64,000 nucleotides of DNA from Hymenobacter polaris (lineage in GTDB: Bacteria > Bacteroidota > Bacteroidia > Cytophagales > Hymenobacteraceae), in assembly GCF_012927305.1 (NCBI RefSeq), contig NZ_JABBGH010000001.1, positions 310,001-374,000 on the forward strand, in the 5' to 3' direction. Under the pieces are notes generated by a model that was given only the letters and a program-made list of their open reading frames with translations, had not been told where the DNA came from and made no database searches. Within the stretch, counting starts at the first letter, position 1, and the number at the start of each line of letters is the position of its first letter. This document shows positions 25,301 to 33,587 of this stretch, piece after piece. Made by a program: the position numbers and the translations under genes.

Positions 25301-25717
25301 GCGCTTTTTGCCGCGTAGGCCCCAGCTGCGCCCTAGGGAGTCTACCTCCTGGTGCACCAAAATATCGCGCACCGTGAGGCGGGTGACGCGCACGCGGCGG
25401 TGCAGCAGCTCGCGGGCCACCAGGCGCAGGTCCAGCTCGCCGATTTGCAGCACCGGCACCGCCCGGCCGTGGGTGGTATCGGTGAGGGCCAGGTGGCGCA
25501 GGGTGGCGGTGGGGTAGGGGAAGTCGCGGAAGATAGAAAAATCGACCTCGAACGGCGCCAGCGCCAGCTCCGACTCGCCGGTGAGCGCCTTCCTGATTTC
25601 GCGCTGGGCAAAGGGCTGAGCATAGCGCGCCAGTAGTAGCCAAACCGCGCCCGCGCCCGCCAGCACCAGTAGCAGCAAGCTCAGGCCCAGTACACGCCAC
25701 CAGCGAATTGGCTTCAT
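22394..25717 (-). CDS. AsmA-like inner-membrane/periplasmic protein
   Basis: A 1107-residue protein of the AsmA/YhdP-type superfamily. One N-terminal transmembrane helix (residues about 7-29) is followed by the AsmA start pattern FAQREIRKALTGESELALAPFEVDFSIFRDFP and a very long run of beta-strand repeats. A conserved C-terminal part (LINDIN-type, about 870-1010, with ALLEDINLPTLFQTFTDVN) and a polar tail complete it. Family members are bridge-like proteins implicated in lipid transport or outer-membrane assembly; that role here is inferred. Monocistronic, divergent from the lacI-type gene across a 260-bp spacer. Confidence 0.88.
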   Translation of the reverse strand: MKPIRWWRVLGLSLLLLVLAGAGAVWLLLARYAQPFAQREIRKALTGESELALAPFEVDFSIFRDFPYPTATLRHLALTDTTHGRAVPVLQIGELDLRLVARELLHRRVRVTRLTVRDILVHQEVDSLGRSWGLRGKKRPTPQGHAPALEVAVDSVLLYNLRITTHNDYIHSALAASARYARLALAVHAGQMSVRGHFAGSLDELRNRSGTLLAHEPVQGRVHYRYEFERRRGTFLGGTRATLNGDTITLVGTHRADSVHTGGAPRGTWLNLRFSGNQPLVEVLDAALPPVVKQYMAGAVSPSKARLVYTMSGLSGPRVRPRIIMNFGLRGASIQWPDSARRIDRWDLQATYDNGPAHDPSTMRVRFNQCRVYSPVGQLDVSFLLRDFRRPYVEGHLHGRTDLPALAVVLPSSRWHASQGVADLNVRLRGLLPMMGPRHPGEFRKNMSVFGTATLHDVTLRLKNRRTGLQHLNVQIGLRDSLWQLTNASGVLGQGMRFKASASTVHLLDFFTDQSETARIAGTFDLNELDLGQLRELIRRPGSVLAPSPTARTTAQKRRLAATLGRRLIPPGLRLDVALHLGKLALATDTLRDLAVRVRHDGRLVQLTGIRGRLWDGAVSGRVQWPTDSTNAVAPVSYNVAFKFDTLSYKYLLSRLSHPPKHSAKRPTSPAVRELLLAANGHLSYDINTLALPDGEALRAVHLRLDKDGSALNMPEMRFTAPQGGRGRGQALVLLDGLHIVAADATLDLRYAQLDIPRLLQLMASVAPPQPADSAARAALRAARLARRLARNGGQRPTSMLTNGQFTALLRVEADQVRYGGVTGGSFRLVSRLREGEALLDVCTLNTQEGRISLRGKLITNAGSQHHPLQVQALLEDINLPTLFQTFTDVNLNVLTANNIRGSLRCAAALRTDLDARFLPNLNYTTGYLKADIRNLELIDVEALEDAFKLVKKRTHHLYFEPVATEFVLSKGQLLIPDLRLDSNLTELQVSGRYGFDGRANLFIGMNPVHALLGNNQKRIARIQAGEEVNRHATKLTYVNLSRTQPHTKYQVRVFQKNEQRQQQAILRRQSHLLILTQRLDTTLHLLPRTPLTASPAQPATSTADTP

Positions 25718-25977
25718 ATCAGTCGACTACTACAGCCCGGCCACCCGGCCGGCAATCGGTTTTAGGAACGTCCTACGTAAGTTGCTTAGTGCCCGGTCGG
25801 GTTTGGGGGCCGATTGTTGCCAGCCCTGGTGCAATTTTACTGTTCCTAAGGCTAACAGAAAATGCCTAGTGGGCTGGTAGCCAAGTTAGCCATTACTTTT
25901 CGTTTGCCAACCGTTGGGCTTAGGCCGGGCCGCTGCCCTGCTGGCCGCCGCTCTGTTATTCCTTTATTTCTGCTAGT

Positions 25978-27048
25978 ATGAACCGCCGCGCCTCCATTAC
26001 CGACCTCGCTAAAGCCCTAGGCCTCTCGCCCTCCACCGTGTCGCGCGCCCTGGCCGACCACCACGAGGTGAGCGCCGCCACCAAGCTGCGCGTGCGCGAG
26101 ATGGCCCAGCAAATGCACTACCGCCCCAACCCGCTGGCCGCCGGCCTGCGCCGGGGCCGCAGCAATACCCTAGGGGTGCTGGTGCCGCACATCACCGGCT
26201 TCTTCTTTCCCGAGGTTATCCACGGCATCGCCACCGAGGCCAGCGCGGCGGGCTTCAACGTAATGATTTGCCAGAGCAACGAGAACGCCGAGCAGGAAAA
26301 GCAAACCATCGAGCTGATGATGAACGCCCAGGTGGCCGGCATCCTGGTGTCCATCGCCGATACCACCCAGGATTTCGGCCACTTCGAGGAGGTGCGCCAG
26401 AGCGGGGTGCCGCTCGTGTTTTTCGACCGGGCCGTGGAGGGCTTCAAGGGCCAGCAGGTGAGCGCCGTGACCCTCAACGACTACTACGGCGCCTACCAGG
26501 TAACCGAGCACCTTATTGCGCAGGGCTGCCGGCGCATTGCCCACCTCACCGGGCCGCCGCACCTGAGCATTCTCAAGCACCGCCAGCAGGGCTACCTAGA
26601 TGCGCTGGCCGCCCACGGCCTGCCCGCCGAGCCGCGCCTGCTGGCCCAGTGCGAGCAAAACCAGGCGGGCGGTGCGGCGGCCCTCAAGCGCATGCTGCGC
26701 TTCATTCCCAGCCACCGGCCCGACGGCGTGTTCTGCTCCAACGACCTGACGGCGGTGGGCGGCCTGCAAATGGCCAAGAAGCTGGGCTTCCGCGTGCCGC
26801 AGGATTTGGCCATCGCCGGCTTCAGCAACGAGGTCTTCACCACCCTCACCGAGCCGCCCCTGACCAGCGTGGACCAGCGCTGCCAGCAAATGGGCCAAAC
26901 GGCGGTGCAGTTGCTGCGCAAAATGCTGCCCGGCCCCGACCAAAGTAAGCACTCGCCCCGGCCCATTGTGCTGAAGCCTAGGGTCATTGTGCGCGAGTCG
27001 AGCCTGCACAGCGACGCACCGGTGGCGGAGGAAGTAGCCGAAGACTAA
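25978..27048 (+). CDS. LacI family transcriptional regulator
   Basis: A 356-residue sugar-responsive regulator. The N-terminal HTH is ITDLAKALGLSPSTVSRALADH (residues about 7-28), followed by a hinge helix with NPLAAGLRRGRS. The periplasmic-binding-protein-like sensor begins at NTLGVLVPHITGFFFPEV, and EVFTTLTEPPLTSVDQR lies near the C-terminus. It precedes barstar by 15 bp and the two rhamnosidase genes by 700 bp. The 20-bp palindrome at 27399 is a candidate operator. A rhamnose-containing sugar is the likely inducer, by context only. Confidence 0.94.
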   Translation: MNRRASITDLAKALGLSPSTVSRALADHHEVSAATKLRVREMAQQMHYRPNPLAAGLRRGRSNTLGVLVPHITGFFFPEVIHGIATEASAAGFNVMICQSNENAEQEKQTIELMMNAQVAGILVSIADTTQDFGHFEEVRQSGVPLVFFDRAVEGFKGQQVSAVTLNDYYGAYQVTEHLIAQGCRRIAHLTGPPHLSILKHRQQGYLDALAAHGLPAEPRLLAQCEQNQAGGAAALKRMLRFIPSHRPDGVFCSNDLTAVGGLQMAKKLGFRVPQDLAIAGFSNEVFTTLTEPPLTSVDQRCQQMGQTAVQLLRKMLPGPDQSKHSPRPIVLKPRVIVRESSLHSDAPVAEEVAED

Positions 27049-27063
27049 CCGCGCCACTCAGCC

Positions 27064-27327
27064 ATGACCCTCGACTTGCAAGGCGTCACCACCAAGGCCG
27101 GGTTGCACGCTCTATTTAAGGAGCGCCTGCACTTCCCCGATTGGTACGGCGCCAATTGGGACGCCCTTTTCGACTGCATCGTGGCCATCGTGCCCATGCC
27201 CGCCGAGCTGCGCCTGATTAACTGGCAGGAGTTTGCCGCCGCTGCCCCGCGCGATATGGACATCCTGCGCCGGGTAGTGGTGGACTACGCGCAGGAAATG
27301 CCGGGCTACCGCATTGTGCTGGGGTAG
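27064..27327 (+). CDS. barstar family ribonuclease-inhibitor-like protein
   Basis: An 87-residue barstar homologue. Landmarks are LHALFKERLHFPDWYGANWDALFDCI (the barnase-facing helix region with conserved YGANWDAL) and the closing DYAQEMPGYRIVL. Barstar inhibits barnase-type RNases by covering the active site. No barnase-like or other toxin gene is visible nearby, so this is an orphan immunity-like protein. It lies 15 bp downstream of the LacI-type gene and is probably co-transcribed with it. Confidence 0.9.
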   Translation: MTLDLQGVTTKAGLHALFKERLHFPDWYGANWDALFDCIVAIVPMPAELRLINWQEFAAAAPRDMDILRRVVVDYAQEMPGYRIVLG

Positions 27328-27398
27328 CTGCCTGGCCAGCGGGGGCCTGGGTGGGTTCGGGGCGGGGGGCCTAGGGCCGGTTGGCATGGCAACGTGAC

Positions 27399-27418
27399 AT
27401 AAACAACCCGTTGTTTAT
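27399..27418. promoter_or_regulatory. perfect palindrome, candidate LacI-type operator
   Basis: Nine-base arms ATAAACAAC (27399-27407) and GTTGTTTAT (27410-27418) flank CC. It lies between barstar and the first rhamnosidase gene, in an otherwise GC-rich spacer. Size and symmetry suit a LacI-family dimer. No second copy was found upstream of the regulator or of the second rhamnosidase. Confidence 0.55.
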
Positions 27419-27470
27419 TCTGCCACGCGGGGCAGCTGGGAATAGCTTGCCGTAGCCCCAGGGTATAAAT

Positions 27471-27604
27471 CGCCCTCGGCGTGGGACCCCACCCCCATCC
27501 CCTCCCCTCCGGGAGAGGGGAGCCTGATGATTACCGCCTAGGGCCGCCGTGGCTCCCCTCTCCCGGAGGGGAGGGGCCGGGGGTGGGGTCCCACGCCGAG
27601 GGCG
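27471..27604. repeat. GC-rich inverted repeat
   Basis: 54-bp arms (27471-27524, 27551-27604) flank 26 bp that include a CCTAGG. Arms are near-perfect complements. The outer segment CGCCCTCGGCGTGGGA is specific to this copy. It lies between the candidate operator and the first rhamnosidase gene and would form a strong 5'-leader hairpin if transcription starts upstream of it. Confidence 0.85.
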
Positions 27605-27748
27605 ACCCGGATACTGTTTCCGAAACCGCTCTAATTTGCTGCTTATCGCCTTCTTTTGCCGGTCAAAAGCTTGCTAGTCAGCTGGGGCGCTTCTGCCTTC
27701 GCAATCCGCTGCCAGTTTTCGCCGGGTCGGTAGCTTATCACTATTCTC

Positions 27749-30526
27749 ATGAAAAACATACTTATCCTACTGCTGGCCTTGGGGTTGCTGCCTGCTGGCC
27801 GCGCGGCGGCGCAAGTGCGAGTGCAAAGCCTGCGCTGCGAAAACCTGACCAACCCCCTAGGGCTGGACGTTACCCAGCCCCGCTTTAGCTGGCAGCTGCG
27901 CGCTCCCCAAAACCGGCGCGGCGTGCGCCAAACGGCCTACGAGCTGCGGGTAGCCGCCTCGGTAGCCGGGCTGGGCACGGGCAAAAAGGCGGTTTGGCAA
28001 TCGGGCAAGGTGGTTTCCGACTCGTCGGTGAACGTCACGTACGCGGGGCCGGCCTTGCAGGCGCAGCGGCGCTACTACTGGCAGGTGCGCGCCTGGGACA
28101 ATGCCGGCCACCCTTCGGCCTGGAGCGCGCCCGCCTACTGGCAGGTGGGCCTGCTGACGCCCACCAACTGGACGGCCAGTTGGATAGCACCGGGCTACGC
28201 CGAAGACTCGGTGCAGCGCCCCAGCCCGGTGCTACGCAAGGAGTTTGTGGTGCGCAAGAAGCTGGCTTCGGCTACTGCCTACGTCACGGCCCACGGCCTC
28301 TACGAAGCCCAGCTGAACGGCCACCGCGTGGGCGACGCCTACCTGACGCCGGGCTGGACGAGCTATACTAAGCGCCTGGCCTACCAGACCTACGACGTGA
28401 CGAACTTGCTGCAGCCGGGCGCCAACGCCGTGGGCGCCACCCTGGCCAGCGGCTGGTACCGCGGCTTCGTAGGCTTCGACAACGTGCACAACATCTACGG
28501 CCGCGACATTGCCCTGCTGCTGCAGCTGCACCTAGTGTACGCCGATGGCAGCACCGAGGACATCGGCACCGACGCGACCTGGCAAACCAGCGCCGAGGGG
28601 CCCATTCGGCGGGCTGAGCTGCAGCGCGGCGAAACCTACGACGCCCGCCGCGCACAGCTGGGCTGGGCCCAGCCCGGCTACGCCGCCCTAGGCTGGGTGG
28701 CGGCCCAGGTGCGGCCCTACGCCAAAGACGGCCTGTTTGCTTCGTTCAACGAGCCCATCCGGGCGCACGAAACTTTTACGGCGTTAAAGGTCAGTAAGTC
28801 ACCTAAGGGCGAAACCATCCTCGACTTTGGCCAGAACCTGGTGGGCTGGGTGCGCGTGAAGGCCCGCGGCCGGGCCGGCGACAAAGTCACGCTCTCGCAC
28901 TCGGAGGTACTCGACAAGCACGGCAACTTTTACCTGGCCAACCTGCGCTCGGCCACCGCCGAGGACACGTACTACCTGCGCGGCACCGGCCAGGACGAGG
29001 CCTTCGAGCCGCACTTCACCTTCCACGGCTTCCGCTACCTGCGCCTCGACGCGTATCCCGGCCCGGTGAACCCGGCCGACTTCACGGCCGTGGCCCTGTA
29101 CTCGGACATGCCCGCCACGGGCTCGTTCAGCTGCTCCAACCCGCTCGTCAACCAGCTGCAAAGCAATATTCAGTGGGGCCAGAAGGGGAACTTCCTGGAC
29201 GTGCCCACCGACTGCCCCCAGCGCGACGAGCGCCTAGGGTGGACAGGCGACGCGGAGGTGTTCAGCGCCACGGCGGCCTTCAACCGCAACACCAACAGCT
29301 TCTTTGCCAAGTGGCTGTGCGACCTGGCCGCCGACCAGGGCCCCGATGGCGCCGTGCCCTTCGTGGTGCCGAGCATGCCTTTCACCTGGGGCAAAAACCT
29401 CATCGGGGCCGCCGGCTGGTCCGACGCGGCCACCGTCATTCCCTGGGATTTGTATACCGTGTACGGCGACCGGCGCACGCTGGCCGTGCAGTACCCCAGC
29501 ATGCAGCGCTGGGTAAAATACATCGAGGATAGAAGCCGCAACGGCCTCTGGGACACCGGCTTTCAGTTTGGCGACTGGCTGGCCTACGACGTGGACGACG
29601 ACAACGCCGGCCGCTCGGCCGTGACCAGCCACGGCTTGGTGGCGCAGTGCTTCTGGGCGCGCTCGACCCAGCTGCTGCTGAACGCGGCCCAGGTGCTGGG
29701 GAAAACGGAAGACGCGGCCTACTACACCGCGCTACTGGCGCGCATCAAGGCCGCGTTCGTGCGCGAGTACGTGACCGGCGGCGGGGCCCTCATGTCGAAC
29801 ACCCAAACGGCCTACGTGCTGGCGCTGCAGTTCGATATGCTGCCCGAAAACCTGCGCGCCCAGGCCGCCGACCGGCTCGTGCAGAACGTGGCTGAGTACA
29901 ACAACCACCTCACCACCGGCTTTTTGGGCACGCCCTACCTGTGCCAGGTGCTGAGCCGCTTCGGCCACGCCGACGTGGCCTATAAGCTGCTGCTGCAAAA
30001 AACCTACCCTTCCTGGCTGTATCCGGTCACGATGGGGGCCACCACCGTGTGGGAGCGCTGGAACTCGATGCGGCCCGACAGCACCTTCGCCCCGCCCTCC
30101 ATGACCTCGTTCAACCACTACGCCTACGGGGCCATCGGCAACTGGCTGTATACCAGCGTGGCGGGTCTCACGGCCGAGGCGCCCGGCTACCACAGGTTCG
30201 CGGTGCGGCCCCAGCCCGGTGGCGGCTTCACCCAGGCCAGCGCCCAGCTCGAAACCGTGTACGGCCCCGCCCAGGCCCGCTGGCAAACCAGCGGCACCCA
30301 GCTTGCCCTCGACGTGACCGTGCCGCCCAATACGACGGCTACCGTGTACGTGCCCGCCGCCAGCCCCGATGTGGTGCGCGAAGGCCTGCGTAAGCTCGAC
30401 GCCAGCCTCGGCACCCCGACGGGGCCGGCCGCCGGCGGCTACGTACCCATCACCGTGGGCTCGGGGCAGTACCACTTCACGGCGCCCTGGCCCGCCAAGG
30501 CTACGGCGACCCTAGGGCCCCAGTAG
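27749..30526 (+). CDS. alpha-L-rhamnosidase, GH78 (first)
   Basis: A 925-residue secreted glycoside hydrolase of family GH78 with signal peptide MKNILILLLALGLLPAGRAAA. An N-terminal beta-sandwich begins at LRCENLTNPLGLDVTQPRFSW, followed by the rhamnosidase_N domain (about 140-320) and the (alpha/alpha)6 catalytic barrel (about 440-800). The signature is DCPQRDERLGWTGDAEVF; the family acts by inversion using Glu residues in the barrel. A C-terminal beta domain closes the protein. It probably removes terminal rhamnose from plant or polysaccharide glycans. The second GH78 gene follows after 54 bp, and both likely answer to the upstream LacI-type regulator. Confidence 0.94.
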   Translation: MKNILILLLALGLLPAGRAAAQVRVQSLRCENLTNPLGLDVTQPRFSWQLRAPQNRRGVRQTAYELRVAASVAGLGTGKKAVWQSGKVVSDSSVNVTYAGPALQAQRRYYWQVRAWDNAGHPSAWSAPAYWQVGLLTPTNWTASWIAPGYAEDSVQRPSPVLRKEFVVRKKLASATAYVTAHGLYEAQLNGHRVGDAYLTPGWTSYTKRLAYQTYDVTNLLQPGANAVGATLASGWYRGFVGFDNVHNIYGRDIALLLQLHLVYADGSTEDIGTDATWQTSAEGPIRRAELQRGETYDARRAQLGWAQPGYAALGWVAAQVRPYAKDGLFASFNEPIRAHETFTALKVSKSPKGETILDFGQNLVGWVRVKARGRAGDKVTLSHSEVLDKHGNFYLANLRSATAEDTYYLRGTGQDEAFEPHFTFHGFRYLRLDAYPGPVNPADFTAVALYSDMPATGSFSCSNPLVNQLQSNIQWGQKGNFLDVPTDCPQRDERLGWTGDAEVFSATAAFNRNTNSFFAKWLCDLAADQGPDGAVPFVVPSMPFTWGKNLIGAAGWSDAATVIPWDLYTVYGDRRTLAVQYPSMQRWVKYIEDRSRNGLWDTGFQFGDWLAYDVDDDNAGRSAVTSHGLVAQCFWARSTQLLLNAAQVLGKTEDAAYYTALLARIKAAFVREYVTGGGALMSNTQTAYVLALQFDMLPENLRAQAADRLVQNVAEYNNHLTTGFLGTPYLCQVLSRFGHADVAYKLLLQKTYPSWLYPVTMGATTVWERWNSMRPDSTFAPPSMTSFNHYAYGAIGNWLYTSVAGLTAEAPGYHRFAVRPQPGGGFTQASAQLETVYGPAQARWQTSGTQLALDVTVPPNTTATVYVPAASPDVVREGLRKLDASLGTPTGPAAGGYVPITVGSGQYHFTAPWPAKATATLGPQ

Positions 30527-30580
30527 GCGCGTAATAGTGCCGAAAGATTTGTTTTACAATTTGCTTTCTTCTCTGCTTTG

Positions 30581-33328
30581 ATGGTTATATTTCGCGTTCC
30601 GTTTGCTGGTTGGGGTTGGTTGTTGAGCTGCGCTAGCTTGCTAGCTATCAGCTGGTTGCTGGGGTCCCAGGCCGCCGCGGCCCAGGCGGCCGGCACGCCC
30701 GTGGGTTTGCGCTGCGAGTACCTGACCAACCCGCTCGGCCTGGATGCGCCCCGGCCCCGCTTCACCTGGCGCCTACACGACGACCGGCGCGGGGCCGCGC
30801 AAACGGCCTATCAGCTGGCGGTTGGCACCGACTCGCTGGTCGTGGCGCGCGGCGGGGCCGGCACCTGGGCACCGGGCAAGGTCGCGGCGGCGCAGCAGCT
30901 AGTGACGTATGCCGGGCCGGCGCTGCAGCCGTTCACCAAGTACTACTGGCGCGTGCAGGCGTGGGGCAAGGCTGGGGGCGCGGCAGCCGGCCAGGTGGCC
31001 AGCTTTGAAACCGGCCTTCTGGACCAAAAGAACTGGCAAGGCACCTGGATAAGCGACACGCGCGACGTGGCCCTGAAGCCGGCGCCCTACTTCCGCACCA
31101 CGTTTGAGGTGCCTAGGGCCCTGCAAAAGGCGCGGGCATACATCGCGGTGGCGGGCCTCTACGAGCTGTACATCAACGGCCGCAAGGTGGGCAACCACCG
31201 CCTCGACCCCATGTACACGCGCTTCGACCGGCGCACGCTCTACGTTACCTATGACGTGACGCCCTACCTGCGGCCGGGCCGCAACGCGGTGGGCGTGCTG
31301 CTGGGCAACGGCTGGTACAATCACCAGTCCACGGCCGTGTGGTACTTCCACGAGTCGCCCTGGCGCAACCGCCCCGCCTTCTGCCTCGACCTGCGCCTAA
31401 CCGGTGCCGACGGCCACGTGACCACCGTCACGTCGGGCACCGACTGGAAAACGGCCCTAGGGCCCCTGGTCTTCAACAGCATCTACACGGCCGAGCACTA
31501 CGACGCCCGCCGCGAGCAGCCGGGCTGGAATACAGTTGACTTCGATGACGCGAAGTGGCAGCCCGTTATGCCGCGCGCCGCGCCCTCCGGCCGCATCGTG
31601 GCCCAGGCCCTGCCGCCCATCCGCAATGTTGAAAAGATTCCGACCCAAAGCCTGGCCAAGCTCAACGACACGACCTACGTGTTTGACCTGGGCCGCAACA
31701 TTGCGGGCGTCAGCGAGCTGCGGGTGCAGGGCCCGGCCGGCACGGTGCTGCACCTCAAGCACGGCGAGCGGCGCTACCCCAATGGCCACGTCGACCAGTC
31801 GAACATCGACGTGCACTACCGGCCTACCGACAAGAGTGACCCGTTTCAGACCGATATTTTCACCCTAGGGGGCCGGGGCGAGGAAACGTTCATGCCCCGC
31901 TTCAACTACAAGGGCTTTCAGTACGTGGAGGTAACCAGCAGCCAGCCCGTGGCCCTGAGCGCGGGCAGCCTGACCGGCTACTTCATGCACAGCGACGTGG
32001 CGCCGGTGGGGCAGGTGCAGTCGAGCAACCCGACCATCAATAAAATCTGGTGGGCCACCAACAACTCGTACCTGTCCAACCTGTTTGGCTACCCCACCGA
32101 CTGCCCCCAGCGCGAGAAAAACGGCTGGACCGGCGACGCCCACATCGCCAGCGAAACCGGCCTCTACAACTTCGACGGCATCACGGTCTACGAGAAGTGG
32201 CTGGCCGACCACCGCGACGAGCAGCAGCCCAACGGCGTGCTGCCCTCTATTATTCCCAGCGACGGCTGGGGCTACGAGTGGGGCAACGGCCCCGACTGGA
32301 CCAGCACCATCGCTATTATTCCCTGGAATATCTACCTCTTCTACGGCGACGCTAAGTTGCTGGCCGACTGCTACGGTAACCTCAAGCGCTACGTCGACCA
32401 CCTCGCCGAAACCAGCCCCGGCGGCCTCACCAGCTGGGGCCTCGGCGACTGGGTACCGGTCAAGTCTAAGTCGCCCGTCGAGCTGACGTCCTCGGTGTAT
32501 TACTTCACCGACGCCAGCATTCTGGCTAAGGCAGCGAAGCTGCTGGGCCACCCCGCCGACTACGCCCATTATTCGGCGCTAGCCCAGAAAATTCGCGCGG
32601 CCATCAACGCCAAGTACCTGAACCGCCAAACGGGCCTCTACGGTAGCGGCGTGCAAACCGAGCTGAGCGTGCCGCTGTACTGGGGCGTGGTGCCCGACGA
32701 GCTGCGGGCGCAAGTGGCCGCCAACCTGGCCCGCCGCGTGGCCGCCGACCACTACCACCTCGACGTGGGCCTGCTGGGTACTAAGGCCATCCTCGGGGCC
32801 CTGAGCGACAACGGCCAGGCCGACGTGGCCTACCGCCTGGCCGCCCAGGAAACCTATCCTTCCTGGGGCTGGTGGATGGCCAACGGCGCCACCACGCTCT
32901 ACGAAAACTGGCCTATCGACGCCAAAAGCGACATCTCGATGAACCACATCATGTTCGGCGAAATCGGCGCCTGGCTCTACAAGGGCCTAGGGGGCATCAA
33001 GCCCGACCCCCAGCAGCCGGGCTTCAAAAACGTGCTGCTCACGCCCCATTTCGTGGCCGGGCTCGACCACTTCGAGGCCAGCCACGAAGGGCCCTACGGC
33101 CTCATTAAGTCGGCCTGGACGAGAAACGGTGCTGCCGTAGTCTACAACGTCACGGTGCCGCCCAACGCCACGGCTACCCTCACGCTGCCCGTAGCCGCCG
33201 GCCAAGCGGTATCCGAAGCCGGCCAGCCGCTGGTGGCCTCGCGGGCAGGTATCCGGGTGGTGCAGGCCACGGGGCCGCTGCGGCAATACCAGCTAGCGGC
33301 GGGCGCGTATCGGCTGGCTATCAGGTAG
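30581..33328 (+). CDS. alpha-L-rhamnosidase, GH78 (second)
   Basis: A 915-residue GH78 paralogue of the preceding enzyme. An N-terminal hydrophobic export signal (about residues 10-36) is followed by LRCEYLTNPLGLDAPRPRFTW. The catalytic-barrel signature is DCPQREKNGWTGDAHIA, and a C-terminal beta-domain is present. Sequence divergence from its neighbour is considerable outside motifs, so the two probably cleave different rhamnosidic linkages. I start at ATG 30581; a TTG three bases upstream is also open. Confidence 0.94.
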   Translation: MVIFRVPFAGWGWLLSCASLLAISWLLGSQAAAAQAAGTPVGLRCEYLTNPLGLDAPRPRFTWRLHDDRRGAAQTAYQLAVGTDSLVVARGGAGTWAPGKVAAAQQLVTYAGPALQPFTKYYWRVQAWGKAGGAAAGQVASFETGLLDQKNWQGTWISDTRDVALKPAPYFRTTFEVPRALQKARAYIAVAGLYELYINGRKVGNHRLDPMYTRFDRRTLYVTYDVTPYLRPGRNAVGVLLGNGWYNHQSTAVWYFHESPWRNRPAFCLDLRLTGADGHVTTVTSGTDWKTALGPLVFNSIYTAEHYDARREQPGWNTVDFDDAKWQPVMPRAAPSGRIVAQALPPIRNVEKIPTQSLAKLNDTTYVFDLGRNIAGVSELRVQGPAGTVLHLKHGERRYPNGHVDQSNIDVHYRPTDKSDPFQTDIFTLGGRGEETFMPRFNYKGFQYVEVTSSQPVALSAGSLTGYFMHSDVAPVGQVQSSNPTINKIWWATNNSYLSNLFGYPTDCPQREKNGWTGDAHIASETGLYNFDGITVYEKWLADHRDEQQPNGVLPSIIPSDGWGYEWGNGPDWTSTIAIIPWNIYLFYGDAKLLADCYGNLKRYVDHLAETSPGGLTSWGLGDWVPVKSKSPVELTSSVYYFTDASILAKAAKLLGHPADYAHYSALAQKIRAAINAKYLNRQTGLYGSGVQTELSVPLYWGVVPDELRAQVAANLARRVAADHYHLDVGLLGTKAILGALSDNGQADVAYRLAAQETYPSWGWWMANGATTLYENWPIDAKSDISMNHIMFGEIGAWLYKGLGGIKPDPQQPGFKNVLLTPHFVAGLDHFEASHEGPYGLIKSAWTRNGAAVVYNVTVPPNATATLTLPVAAGQAVSEAGQPLVASRAGIRVVQATGPLRQYQLAAGAYRLAIR

Positions 33329-33587
33329 TAGGCTGGGCAAAGGGTTGTGCGGTCGAAGCCAAATTGCTTGTTGACGGCAACTGCAGCGTGGCGCAAAAGC
33401 TAGGAGCAAGTTGTACTTGCCTTCCACCCCTAGGGCAAGCCACTGAGCAGAATAGGGTTGCGCAGAATAGGAGGAGAAAAATAATTTATTTACGCTGTAA
33501 TGAAGTTAGAAAGTGAGCTATTAACTAACCCGCAGCTACCCCATTTCAAGCGGCTTGCACCTTATTTTCAGCGCATTATCTTCTCTT

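Noticed and set aside
24176..25318. 380-codon plus-strand open frame opposite the AsmA-like gene
   Set aside because: Third-position G+C keeps the antisense frame open; composition (Ala/His/Gln/Arg) is typical of shadow frames.
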